Shown: piece by piece, positions 1 to 6,486 of the stretch
How positions within the stretch are numbered: the first letter of the stretch is position 1
Layout: every line of letters starts with the position of its first letter
Assembly: GCA_937928195.1 (NCBI GenBank)
Contig: CALEYZ010000191.1
Coordinates: 1 to 8,076 of the forward strand
Length of the DNA: 8,076 nucleotides
Origin: an uncultured Limnohabitans sp.
GTDB taxonomy: Bacteria > Pseudomonadota > Gammaproteobacteria > Burkholderiales > Burkholderiaceae_C
Reading direction: 5' to 3'
Made by a program: the position numbers and the translations under genes
Notes under the pieces: model-generated
The model's database searches: none
What the model was told of the DNA's origin: nothing
Seen by the model: only the letters and a program-made list of their open reading frames with translations

Positions 1-41
1 ACACGATACTGTTTGCCGCCGGTTTTTATGACCGCGTACAT
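1..41 (-). CDS. rplU: 50S ribosomal protein L21, N-terminal 13 codons (runs off left edge)
   Basis: The reverse complement of the first 41 bases reads ATG and then Y-A-V-I-K-T-G-G-K-Q-Y-R-V, the strongly conserved N-terminus of bacterial ribosomal protein L21, a 23S rRNA-binding protein of the large subunit. Only 13 codons plus two bases are visible. The start is supported by an AAAAAGG ribosome-binding site a few bases upstream on the minus strand (about 47-53) and by a good promoter at 111-140. It is divergent from ispB, the usual betaproteobacterial arrangement in which rplU leads rpmA and the GTPase gene obg; those two would lie off the window. Identity rests on a short but highly characteristic peptide. 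Confidence 0.9.
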   Translation of the reverse strand, partial: MYAVIKTGGKQYR

Positions 42-48
42 AATGACC

Positions 49-68
49 TTTTTGATATTTTTTGATAT
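49..68 (-). repeat. Perfect 10-bp tandem duplication in the rplU leader
   Basis: On the minus strand ATATCAAAAA occurs twice in tandem (plus-strand TTTTTGATAT at 49-58 and 59-68), directly followed by GG. The second copy therefore forms the A-rich part of the rplU Shine-Dalgarno region. The repeat lies wholly in the untranslated leader. A role as an A-rich translation enhancer is possible but unproven. Confidence 0.7.
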
Positions 69-110
69 CTTGGATGGAATTTCCCTAGGACGAACCCTAA
101 GGAACCGCGG

Positions 111-140
111 ATTTTAGCACGGACTTTTTGGACTTGCCAA
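111..140 (-). promoter_or_regulatory. Sigma-70-type promoter for rplU
   Basis: On the minus strand a TTGGCA -35 box (plus-strand TGCCAA, 135-140) and a TAAAAT -10 box (plus-strand ATTTTA, 111-116) are separated by 18 bases. Transcription would start near 104 and give a leader of about 60 nt before the rplU ATG. This is the clearest promoter in the window, but it is inferred from sequence only. Confidence 0.6.
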
Positions 141-193
141 GCCCCCCAGCAAGATGCGCTGTCAAAGGCCATCCAGCGCGCATTTTCGCTCTC

Positions 194-199
194 TATAAT
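194..199 (+). promoter_or_regulatory. Candidate -10 box for ispB
   Basis: A consensus TATAAT lies about 88 bases upstream of the ispB GTG. No good -35 hexamer sits 16-18 bases upstream (the sequence there is ATCCAG/TCCAGC), and there is no extended TG motif, so the promoter may be weak or activator-dependent. It is back to back with the rplU promoter at 111-140. Confidence 0.4.
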
Positions 200-261
200 C
201 AACTCGAACTCAGAATTTCGAGCCCAAACTCGGGAAAACCCGCGAATTGCGTCATTCTGAC

Positions 262-287
262 CCTTGACACCCTGCCCTGACACCCTG
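262..287 (+). repeat. 13-bp near-perfect tandem repeat abutting the ispB start
   Basis: CCTTGACACCCTG (262-274) is followed directly by CCCTGACACCCTG (275-287), identical at 12 of 13 positions. The last base of the second copy is the G of the ispB GTG start codon. The repeat occupies the place where a Shine-Dalgarno sequence would normally be, and no purine-rich one is seen. Confidence 0.65.
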
Positions 288-1297
288 TGAGTGAAGCCAT
301 TTTGTCTACCACTGCGCCCTCCGCATCAGCCTCCCCAGCCACAGCTTTGGCCTTGGTGGCCCAAGACATGGCCAAGGTCGACGAGGTCATTGCTGACCGA
401 CTGAGCTCTGGCGTGCCCTTGGTAGGGCAAGTGGCCCAGTACATCATTTCGGCCGGTGGCAAGCGATTGCGGCCGGTCATTCTGCTGCTCACCTGCGGCG
501 CCTTGAATTACCAAGAAGCCCACAAATTCAGCTTGGCGGCCGTGGTGGAATTCATTCACACCGCCACCTTGCTGCACGACGACGTGGTGGACGAGTCCAC
601 GTTGCGCCGTGGTAGGCCCACCGCCAACGAAAACTTTGGCAATCCCGCCAGCGTCCTGGTGGGCGACTTCCTTTATTCACGTGCCTTCCAAATGATGGTG
701 GACGCCGGCAGCATGCGCATCATGCAAGTCTTGGCGGACGCCACCAATGTGATTGCCGAAGGCGAAGTGCTTCAGTTGATGAACATGCACGACGCCTCTT
801 TGGACGAAGAAGCCTATTTGCGCGTGATCCGCTCCAAAACGGCCAAGCTGTTTGAGGCCAGTTCACGTTTGGCCGCCATCTTGGCCCAAACACCGCCTGC
901 GCTTGAAGAGGCTTGTGCCGAGTACGGCCAAGCCCTGGGTACGGCCTTCCAAGTCATTGACGATGTGTTGGACTATGAAGGCAATGCGGCCGAAATGGGC
1001 AAAAACTTAGGTGACGACCTACGTGAAGGTAAGGCCACTTTGCCGTTGATTTTGGCCATGCAGCGCGGTACGCCGGCCCAAAAAGAATTGGTACAAAAAG
1101 CCATTGAAACAGGTTCTGTTGACCAACTCAGCCAAGTGATTGCCATTGTTCGCGAAACCGGCGCTTTGGACGGCAGCCGTCAAGCCGCCATGGCGGAAGC
1201 GCAGCGCGCCATCAATGCCGCGCAACATTTGCCTGACGGTCCCTACAAAGACGCCCTGATCGCGTTGGCGTCTCAATTGCTGGTGCGCAGAACCTGA
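287..1297 (+). CDS. ispB: Octaprenyl diphosphate synthase (trans-polyprenyl synthase)
   Basis: This 336-residue all-alpha prenyl synthase extends farnesyl diphosphate with isopentenyl diphosphate to make the C40 side chain of ubiquinone and menaquinone. In order it shows GGKRLRP (57-63, IPP binding), the first aspartate-rich motif DDVVD (98-102) in the conserved context TLLHDDVVDES, VGDFLYSRAFQMM (125-137), EGEVLQLMN (158-166), the second motif DDVLD (225-229), and GKNLGDDLREGK (238-249). Length and the whole core match E. coli IspB closely. The GTG start is the first possible one after an in-frame stop at 278-280. Homology with E. coli IspB (AQDMA) reaches upstream of Met28, so a start at Met28 is less likely. 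There is no clear Shine-Dalgarno sequence. It is divergent from rplU and converges on the next gene with a 16-base gap. Confidence 0.95.
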   Translation: MSEAILSTTAPSASASPATALALVAQDMAKVDEVIADRLSSGVPLVGQVAQYIISAGGKRLRPVILLLTCGALNYQEAHKFSLAAVVEFIHTATLLHDDVVDESTLRRGRPTANENFGNPASVLVGDFLYSRAFQMMVDAGSMRIMQVLADATNVIAEGEVLQLMNMHDASLDEEAYLRVIRSKTAKLFEASSRLAAILAQTPPALEEACAEYGQALGTAFQVIDDVLDYEGNAAEMGKNLGDDLREGKATLPLILAMQRGTPAQKELVQKAIETGSVDQLSQVIAIVRETGALDGSRQAAMAEAQRAINAAQHLPDGPYKDALIALASQLLVRRT

Positions 1298-1313
1298 GCA
1301 TTTGCCCCCTTGC

Positions 1314-2351
1314 TCACGGCGCTACTTCACGCAAGAGGCGCATGCCCAACAAGGTGTAACGACTGTCGGGGGCATTGATGTTGCGATAACTGCACCGCGC
1401 ATAAATGGGCCAAGTGTGCCAAGACCCGCCTCTGCGAACTTTGAGGTGCCCCGCTTCAGGACCTTGTGGGTCCACGGCGGGCGAGGTCATGTAGTAGTTT
1501 TCGGCGTAATGGTCACTCACCCATTCCCAGGCATTGCCCACCATGTCGTACAAGCCAAAGGCATTGGGCGCATAACTGGCTACCGGCGAGGTGAAGGCAT
1601 GGCCATCATTGCCTGGCAAGGCTTTGTCATGCCAACGCTGCCAATGAGGCGTGGCCGCCGCATCAAACAGATTGGCCCACTTCGTCAATGTTTGGGGATC
1701 GTTGCCATGCGGGTAACGTGTCTGGGTACCGGCTTTGCATGCGTATTCCCATTCAGCTTCGGTGGGCAACCGATAGGTCACCCCCTCTTTTTGCGAAAGC
1801 CACTTGGCCATGGCCATGGCGTCGTGCCAAGTGATGTTGACCACAGGGTGGTCGTCGGCTTGCTCAAAGCCTGGTGTTTTCCAACTGTAGGCCGGATCTC
1901 TGCCTGCAAACGCATCGGCTTTTTCAGGCCGATTGCGGTCGTGGCTGACGCTGTAGCCATAGCCGCCTGTTTGGTCACGAATGGATTCGGGCACATGGCC
2001 AGAGAGCGTTAAGAACTGTTCAAACTGAGCGCGCGTGACTTCTGTTTGGCCGAGGTCAAATGCACGGGAAATCTTGACGCGATGCAAAGGCATTTCATCT
2101 GACAACTCGTCCAGTCTTTTAACTTCCAATTGCGGAAAATCGGCTTGCAAAGACGCAACCGTTTCATTGCTGCCCATCATGAATTCGCCCGCCGGAATGC
2201 GCACGAATTTCATGCCCAATGAATTGACGCTGACATGGGGTGACGGGCTCGCTGCGGTTTGCCCCAGCACAACGAACGACGCGCCCAAGCTCAACCCAAG
2301 GGCCATGCGCATTGCCCAACGTGAGGTCTGCCAAATTGTGTTCAAAGTCAT
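1314..2351 (-). CDS. Exported SUMF1/FGE-fold protein, probably non-catalytic
   Basis: This 345-residue protein belongs to the formylglycine-generating-enzyme (FGE) sulfatase domain superfamily (C-type-lectin-like fold). The N-terminus has Arg residues, a hydrophobic run (about 17-33) and small residues near 33-34, as in a Sec signal peptide, so the product is probably periplasmic. Family motifs in order: NSLGMKFVRIPAGEFMMGS (43-61), PVVNITWHDAMAMAKWLS (169-186), YRLPTEAEWEYACKAGT (193-209), FGLYDMVGNAWEWVSDHY (265-282), RRGGSW (306-311), GMRLLR (336-341). The two active-site cysteines of true FGE, expected just after GGSW, are replaced by Thr313 and Ala318; the nearest Cys is 320. Sulfatase activation is therefore unlikely, and a binding or other role fits better. 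Its ATG overlaps the stop of the upstream PLP-enzyme gene (ATGA, 2348-2351) and no Shine-Dalgarno sequence is seen, which suggests translational coupling. An internal start at Met14 is possible. Confidence 0.9.
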   Translation of the reverse strand: MTLNTIWQTSRWAMRMALGLSLGASFVVLGQTAASPSPHVSVNSLGMKFVRIPAGEFMMGSNETVASLQADFPQLEVKRLDELSDEMPLHRVKISRAFDLGQTEVTRAQFEQFLTLSGHVPESIRDQTGGYGYSVSHDRNRPEKADAFAGRDPAYSWKTPGFEQADDHPVVNITWHDAMAMAKWLSQKEGVTYRLPTEAEWEYACKAGTQTRYPHGNDPQTLTKWANLFDAAATPHWQRWHDKALPGNDGHAFTSPVASYAPNAFGLYDMVGNAWEWVSDHYAENYYMTSPAVDPQGPEAGHLKVRRGGSWHTWPIYARCSYRNINAPDSRYTLLGMRLLREVAP

Positions 2352-3319
2352 GTGGGTGTCGCCAGTAACTGTGCAAAACGAGCCAGGTCAACATTGCCGC
2401 CACTGATGATGACGCCCACGCGCTGGCCTTTCAAAGCGGTTGCGGCTTGAATAGCGGCTGCCAACGACAAGCAGCCCGTAGGCTCCACCACCATCTTCAT
2501 GCGTTCCGCATAAAAGCGCATGGACGCGATCAATTGCGCGTCAGACACGGTGTGAATGTCATCCACCAGCGCCTTGATGATTTCAAAAGTGATGGCCCCC
2601 ACCATGGGTGTTTGCGCAACATCCGCGATGGTGACAGGCGTTGGTATTTTGACGCGCTCACCTTTTCGAAAGGATTGCTGCGTGTCGTTGCCAGCTTCGG
2701 GTTCAACGCCATAAATTTTGCAAAGTGGTGAGCGCGCTCTGGCCGCCAAAGCACTGCCACTCAGCAAACCGCCGCCCCCTAGACACACAAACAAGGCATC
2801 GAGTTGGCCAACCTCGTCAAACAACTCCAGCGCTGCGGTGCCCTGCCCCGCCAACACATCGGCGTGGTCGAACGGTGGAATGAAGGTCAGCCCTTTTTCT
2901 TGCGCCAGTTGCATCGCCTTGGTACTGGCATCCTCTGAATACCGATCGTAGCCAATGACTGTGGCGCCATAACCCTTTGTGGCCGCCAGCTTGGCCGGTG
3001 ACGCATCGTGCGGCATGAAAATACTGGCCGGCATGTTCAAGATGCGTGCCGACAAGGCCACGGCTTGCGCATGATTGCCTGAAGAGTACGCCACCACACC
3101 GGCCGTGCGTTGCACCGCATTGAGCTTGGCCAAGGCGTTGTAGCCGCCACGAAACTTGAATGCACCCATGCGCTGAAAGTTTTCGCACTTGATGAACACC
3201 TGCGCTTGGAGCTGATCATTCAAGGTACTCGACTGAAGAACAGGCGTCTTGTGTGCAACGCCTTGCAGCCTTGCGGCAGCAGCGAGTACATCGTCAAAGG
3301 TAGGCAAAGCTTGCGGCAT
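2348..3319 (-). CDS. PLP-dependent ammonia-lyase, threo-3-hydroxyaspartate dehydratase / serine racemase type
   Basis: This 323-residue fold-type II PLP enzyme has a single catalytic domain and no C-terminal ACT regulatory domain, so it is not a biosynthetic IlvA. Visible motifs: KCENFQRMGAFKFRGG (44-59) with the PLP Schiff-base lysine at 55, SSGNHAQA (79-86), EPEAGND (206-212, likely divalent-cation site), the phosphate-binding loop GGGGL (181-185), and SGGN (306-309). The AFKFRG version of the lysine motif and the stretches PPFDH and VVEPTGCLS closely resemble yeast Sry1 and bacterial threo-3-hydroxy-L-aspartate ammonia-lyases, which release ammonia and give oxaloacetate. L-serine or threonine dehydratase, or serine racemase, activity cannot be excluded. 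It is the first gene of a two-gene minus-strand unit, divergent from the molybdenum hydroxylase genes. The upstream Shine-Dalgarno sequence is poor (GAG only). Confidence 0.88.
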   Translation of the reverse strand: MPQALPTFDDVLAAAARLQGVAHKTPVLQSSTLNDQLQAQVFIKCENFQRMGAFKFRGGYNALAKLNAVQRTAGVVAYSSGNHAQAVALSARILNMPASIFMPHDASPAKLAATKGYGATVIGYDRYSEDASTKAMQLAQEKGLTFIPPFDHADVLAGQGTAALELFDEVGQLDALFVCLGGGGLLSGSALAARARSPLCKIYGVEPEAGNDTQQSFRKGERVKIPTPVTIADVAQTPMVGAITFEIIKALVDDIHTVSDAQLIASMRFYAERMKMVVEPTGCLSLAAAIQAATALKGQRVGVIISGGNVDLARFAQLLATPT

Positions 3320-3361
3320 GAGATTTACTCTATTGAACCCAAAATTGATATTGATTAAGCT

Positions 3362-3376
3362 GGTTTGAATTAAACC
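3362..3376. promoter_or_regulatory. Short inverted repeat in the 66-bp divergent intergenic region
   Basis: GGTTT-gaatt-AAACC forms a 5-bp-arm dyad just upstream of the small-subunit Shine-Dalgarno sequence. A direct repeat ATTGAT-ATTGAT lies next to it (3344-3355). The 66 bases between 3319 and 3386 must hold both divergent promoters, yet no convincing -35/-10 pair is seen on either strand. The dyad could be an operator, but it is short and may be chance in an AT-rich gap. Confidence 0.3.
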
Positions 3377-3385
3377 CGAGGAGAC

Positions 3386-3844
3386 ATGGTGATCAGTTTC
3401 AAACTCAATGGTAAACCGACTCAGTCGAATGCAGATCAGTCAGAACCCTTGTTGCACATTTTGGCCAATGATTTGGGCGTCAATGGTCCCAAGTTTGGCT
3501 GCGGTTTGGCGCAATGTGGCGCATGCACAGTCTTGGTCAATGGCGACCCCCTGCGCAGCTGTGTCGCCCCTGTTTCATCGGTGCAAGGTCGCGCTGTGGT
3601 CACGCTTTCTGGCTTGACAGTCAACGGTCAGCCCAACAAATTGCAACAGGCATTTGTGCATGAGCAAGCGGCTCAATGTGGCTATTGCACCTCCGGCATG
3701 ATCATGCAGGCCCAGTCTTTGTTGGACCGCAATCCCAAGCCCACAGAATCTGAGGTCAGAACGGCACTCGATGGCAACCTTTGCCGCTGCGGTGCGCACA
3801 ACCGAATCGTTCGTGCTGTCATGCGTGCAGCGCAGGGAGTTTGA
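3386..3844 (+). CDS. Molybdenum hydroxylase small subunit, 2x[2Fe-2S] (isoquinoline 1-oxidoreductase alpha-like)
   Basis: This 152-residue iron-sulfur subunit moves electrons from the molybdenum centre of the partner subunit. The N-terminal plant-ferredoxin-like domain binds one cluster with Cys39, Cys44, Cys47 and Cys59 (CGLAQCGAC...C). The C-terminal four-helix domain binds the second with Cys98, Cys101, Cys133 and Cys135 (QCGYC...CRC), and Gln97 is the residue that usually contacts the molybdopterin cofactor. Length is normal for the family. It has no signal peptide. An AGGAG lies at 3379-3383, only two bases before ATG 3386 but five before GTG 3389, so the true start may be GTG 3389; the products differ by one residue. 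The large-subunit gene follows after one base. The substrate cannot be told from sequence. Confidence 0.95.
   Translation: MVISFKLNGKPTQSNADQSEPLLHILANDLGVNGPKFGCGLAQCGACTVLVNGDPLRSCVAPVSSVQGRAVVTLSGLTVNGQPNKLQQAFVHEQAAQCGYCTSGMIMQAQSLLDRNPKPTESEVRTALDGNLCRCGAHNRIVRAVMRAAQGV
3834..3839 (+). promoter_or_regulatory. Ribosome-binding site that fixes the large-subunit start at 3846
   Basis: AGGGAG at the end of the small-subunit gene lies six bases before ATG 3846. This spacing, and the Tat motif that begins the protein from that ATG, favour 3846 over the in-frame ATG at 3771 that lies inside the small-subunit gene. Confidence 0.75.
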
Positions 3845-3845
3845 G

Positions 3846-6092
3846 ATGACCCATACCCCAGCCGCTCGCCGTCAATTTCTCAAATCAGCAGGCGCCCTCA
3901 CGCTGAGTTTTGGCATTCCTTTGATGGACGTGCATTCTCAATCTGCAGTGGTTCAAGACAAGCCACGATTGGCAGGTGATTTGCAAATTCACAGAAAACT
4001 CAATGCATGGATCCGCATTGACAGTGCCACCCAAACCGTCGAACTGCGAATCGGCAAAGTCGAACTCGGCCAAGGCATTTTGACCGCAGTGTCACAAGTC
4101 TGCGCAGACGAACTGGACGTCGACTTTGCCAAAATCAAACTCATCTCTGGCGATACGGCTTTGGTGCCTGACGAAGGCGTCACCGCAGGTTCATTTTCGA
4201 TGCCCTACTGCGCCACGGCAGTCCAAGCGGCGGCGGCCGAAGTCCGCGCCATTTTGTTGGACTTGGCTGGGGCCAAACTGAGCCAAGCTGCTGCGCAACT
4301 GACGGTTCAAAACGGTTTGATTCGTGGCAGCCATGGCGCGCAAATCAGTTACTGGGATTTGGTTGTGGGTGAGTCACTCAACCGAGAAGCAACAGGCTTG
4401 GTCAAACCCAAACCCATCCGTGAGCATCGCTACATAGGCCGCTCAGTACCACGGCCTGACCTTCAGGCCAAAGTGCTGGGACAAGCCATGTTTGTTCAAG
4501 AACAAAGACCGAAAGGCATGTTGTTTGGCCAAATTGTGCGCCCCCCCAACCACGGGGCCCGACTCCAATCTGTGAATTTGAACCGCGTCGAAAAAATGCC
4601 CGGCGTGGTCAAGGTGGTCCGCAACGGCAGTTTCTTGGGTGTCATCGCCAAACGCGAGGCGCAGGCCCAAGCCGCGGCGCAAGCACTGCAAAGTCTGTGT
4701 GAATGGCACGTTCCGCAGACCTTGCCCGCAACGCAAGAAATGCAAGCTTGGCTGCTTCAAACCAAACCCGACGTGGTCATTCCCACCAAAAAACAAACCC
4801 GCGCAAATTCAGCCAGCGCCAACACACCTGTGGCCCGTGTTATCGAGGCTCAGTACTACCGGCCGTACCACATGCATGGCTCGATTGGCACCTCGGCCGC
4901 CATGGCCACCTTGAGCACCGAGGGTGTGTTGACCATCCAAACCCACAGCCAATCTGTTTTTCAAACCGGTGAGGCCATTGCCAAGTTGCTGAACTTGCCA
5001 ATCGACAAAGTGCGCATGCAGCACACACAAGGCTCCGGCTGTTACGGCCATAACATGGCCGATGACGCCGCGGCCGATGCGGCCCTGTTGGCCATGCAAG
5101 TACCGGGTCAATCGGTGCGCTTGCAATACACTCGTGAGCAAGAACATGCTTGGGAACCCTATGGTTCGGCCATGGTCATGAAAACCAAGGCCAGCCTAGA
5201 CGCACAAGGCAATGTGCTGGATTGGGATTTCACACTGTGGTCCACGCCCCATGGCACCCGACCCAGCGGTCACCCTGGCAATTTGTTGTCTGCGGCATAC
5301 CTTGAAAAGCCCATTGCCATGCCCAAGCCTGTCAATGGTGGCGGCCCCAACTATGCGGCCGATCGAAACGCCATTGCCCTCTATGATTTTCCTGGGCACA
5401 ACGTCACCACGCACTTCATCACTGAGATGCCCTTACGGGTCTCGTCGACGCGAGGTCTGGGGGCGTACGCCAACATTTTTGCCATCGAATCGTTCATCGA
5501 CGAACTGGCCCATGCAACAGGCGCCGACCCCGTTGATTACCGATTGCGTTTTTTAAAGGACGAGCGGGCCAGAGATGCCATCGTGAAAGCCGCCGAAAAA
5601 TTTGGCTGGTCACAATGGCGCAAGACCCCAGGACGGGGCCGCGGCATCGGTTTTGCAAAATACAAGAACATAGCGGGCTACTGCGCTGTGGCCTTGGAAG
5701 TCGAGGTCAATCGACAAAACGGACGCATTCGCGTTTTGCGCGCGGTGGCCAGTGCCGATTGCGGTCACATGGTGAACCCGGATGGGGTGAGCAACCAAAT
5801 TGAAGGCGGCTTGATTCAGTCGCTGTCTTGGACGCTCAAAGAAGAAGTACAGATGGACAACACCCGGGTTTTGTCTCGTGACTGGAAAAGTTATCCAATT
5901 CTGACCTTCTCGGAAGTGCCGCCTGTGCAAGTCGTCTTAATTGACCGACCTGGCCAACCATTTTTGGGAACAGGCGAAGCATCTCAAGGCCCCACAGGCG
6001 CTGCATTGGCCAACGCTGTATTCGATGCAACTGGCGTTCGATTTAGAACGCTGCCACTGACACCTGACCGTGTTTTACAAGCCTTGTCATGA
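3846..6092 (+). CDS. Molybdopterin-binding subunit of a xanthine dehydrogenase-family hydroxylase (isoquinoline 1-oxidoreductase beta-like), Tat-exported
   Basis: This 748-residue catalytic subunit hydroxylates an aldehyde or N-heterocycle, taking the oxygen from water. The N-terminus ARRQFLKSAGALTLSFG (7-23) is a twin-arginine signal; the small subunit has none, so it probably travels out bound to this one. Family motifs: GKVELGQGI (70-78), a repeat of the molybdopterin domain from about 200, PYHMHGSIG (340-348), GSGCYGHN (396-403), QYTREQEHAWEPYGSAM (427-443), RGLGAYANIFAIESF (536-550), and GTGEASQGPTGAALANA (708-724) with Glu711 as the likely catalytic base, then LPLTPDRV near the C-terminus. 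The protein is complete. At 340-348 HGS stands where many relatives have a Met-Glu-Pro triplet, which points to a distinct subfamily. No cytochrome c, FAD subunit, or XdhC/MobA-like maturation gene follows. The electron acceptor and substrate are unknown. Confidence 0.95.
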   Translation: MTHTPAARRQFLKSAGALTLSFGIPLMDVHSQSAVVQDKPRLAGDLQIHRKLNAWIRIDSATQTVELRIGKVELGQGILTAVSQVCADELDVDFAKIKLISGDTALVPDEGVTAGSFSMPYCATAVQAAAAEVRAILLDLAGAKLSQAAAQLTVQNGLIRGSHGAQISYWDLVVGESLNREATGLVKPKPIREHRYIGRSVPRPDLQAKVLGQAMFVQEQRPKGMLFGQIVRPPNHGARLQSVNLNRVEKMPGVVKVVRNGSFLGVIAKREAQAQAAAQALQSLCEWHVPQTLPATQEMQAWLLQTKPDVVIPTKKQTRANSASANTPVARVIEAQYYRPYHMHGSIGTSAAMATLSTEGVLTIQTHSQSVFQTGEAIAKLLNLPIDKVRMQHTQGSGCYGHNMADDAAADAALLAMQVPGQSVRLQYTREQEHAWEPYGSAMVMKTKASLDAQGNVLDWDFTLWSTPHGTRPSGHPGNLLSAAYLEKPIAMPKPVNGGGPNYAADRNAIALYDFPGHNVTTHFITEMPLRVSSTRGLGAYANIFAIESFIDELAHATGADPVDYRLRFLKDERARDAIVKAAEKFGWSQWRKTPGRGRGIGFAKYKNIAGYCAVALEVEVNRQNGRIRVLRAVASADCGHMVNPDGVSNQIEGGLIQSLSWTLKEEVQMDNTRVLSRDWKSYPILTFSEVPPVQVVLIDRPGQPFLGTGEASQGPTGAALANAVFDATGVRFRTLPLTPDRVLQALS

Positions 6093-6105
6093 ACCATTGA
6101 AACAT

Positions 6106-6447
6106 TCACGAGCCCATGGCAGAAGCCATGAGCTTACCGAGCTTGTCAAAATAATCGATGCTGACTTGCGTTGGCACTAAAAATTTGATTTTTTGATTTT
6201 GCTCAGTCTGCCTGACTTGGATCAGGCCAGCTTTTAACAAAATCGCAATGCGGCGGTGAATGGTCGCTGGACTGGCAATGTCACTCAACTCCATGGTCTG
6301 GGTCACGACCAAAGGCTGTCCTTGTGCACTTCTGATGGCAATGGTTTCCAACAATTTTTTACCCACATCGTCAATGCCAGAGAGGTCAATGCTGGATTTA
6401 CGCAAGGCTTCCGCCAATACCAAATAGCGCAGATAGATTTGTTTCAT
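6106..6447 (-). CDS. Winged helix-turn-helix transcriptional regulator (MarR-like)
   Basis: This 113-residue protein is mostly one winged-helix domain. A first helix (about 27-41) is followed by a helix-turn-helix around TMELSDIASPATIHRRIAIL (51-70), whose recognition helix is rich in Arg and His; KAGLI (73-77) leads into a basic beta-wing near QNQKIKFLVPT (83-93). The pattern SPATIHRRI...LLKAGLI is typical of MarR/ArsR-type DNA binders, but I cannot name a family member. There is no ligand domain or metal-binding Cys cluster. It is the last gene of a minus-strand run, 39 bases after the membrane-protein gene and probably on the same transcript; its Shine-Dalgarno sequence is weak. Its 3' end converges on the molybdenum hydroxylase gene with 13 bases between stops. 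It could control its own operon, the hydroxylase genes, or something elsewhere. Confidence 0.8.
   Translation of the reverse strand: MKQIYLRYLVLAEALRKSSIDLSGIDDVGKKLLETIAIRSAQGQPLVVTQTMELSDIASPATIHRRIAILLKAGLIQVRQTEQNQKIKFLVPTQVSIDYFDKLGKLMASAMGS
6111..6134. terminator. Hairpin at the convergent gene ends, possible weak terminator
   Basis: CATGGC-AGAA-GCCATG (6115-6130) is a perfect 6-bp stem with a tetraloop. It is extended by AGC/GCT (6111-6113 and 6132-6134) after one C-A mismatch. It lies at the 3' end of the regulator gene, just past the molybdopterin-subunit stop. Neither side has a run of T, so intrinsic termination is doubtful, and part of the symmetry may come from the encoded Met-Ala-Ser-Ala-Met. 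Confidence 0.3.
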
Positions 6448-6486
6448 GATGAGTCGCTCTGGTTATAAGGGAAGTTGATGGACATT

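Noticed and set aside
264..269. TTGACA as a -35 box for ispB
   Set aside because: Only 17 bases separate it from the start codon, so its -10 box would lie at or inside the coding region.
1295..1316. Inverted repeat TGAGCA-N10-TGCTCA between the convergent ends of ispB and the FGE-like gene as a bidirectional terminator
   Set aside because: The arms contain the two stop codons, the stem is only six base pairs with a ten-base loop, and there is no T-run on either side.
1807..1820. 14-bp perfect palindrome GCCATGGCCATGGC
   Set aside because: It lies inside the FGE-like gene and is explained by the alternating Ala-Met-Ala-Met codons.
1302..2012. A 236-codon plus-strand open frame opposite the FGE-like gene
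   Set aside because: The minus strand carries the full set of FGE-domain motifs across the same span. The plus-strand product has no recognisable motif and is an antisense shadow of a GC-rich gene.
2817..3188. 123-codon minus-strand open frame within the PLP-enzyme gene
   Set aside because: It is an out-of-frame shadow; the PLP-enzyme frame carries the Lys55, SSGNHAQ and GGGGL motifs over the same bases.
3771..3845. Upstream extension of the molybdopterin subunit to an in-frame ATG at 3771
   Set aside because: This part lies inside the small-subunit gene over its CRC cluster motif. ATG 3846 has an AGGGAG at the right distance and begins a Tat signal.
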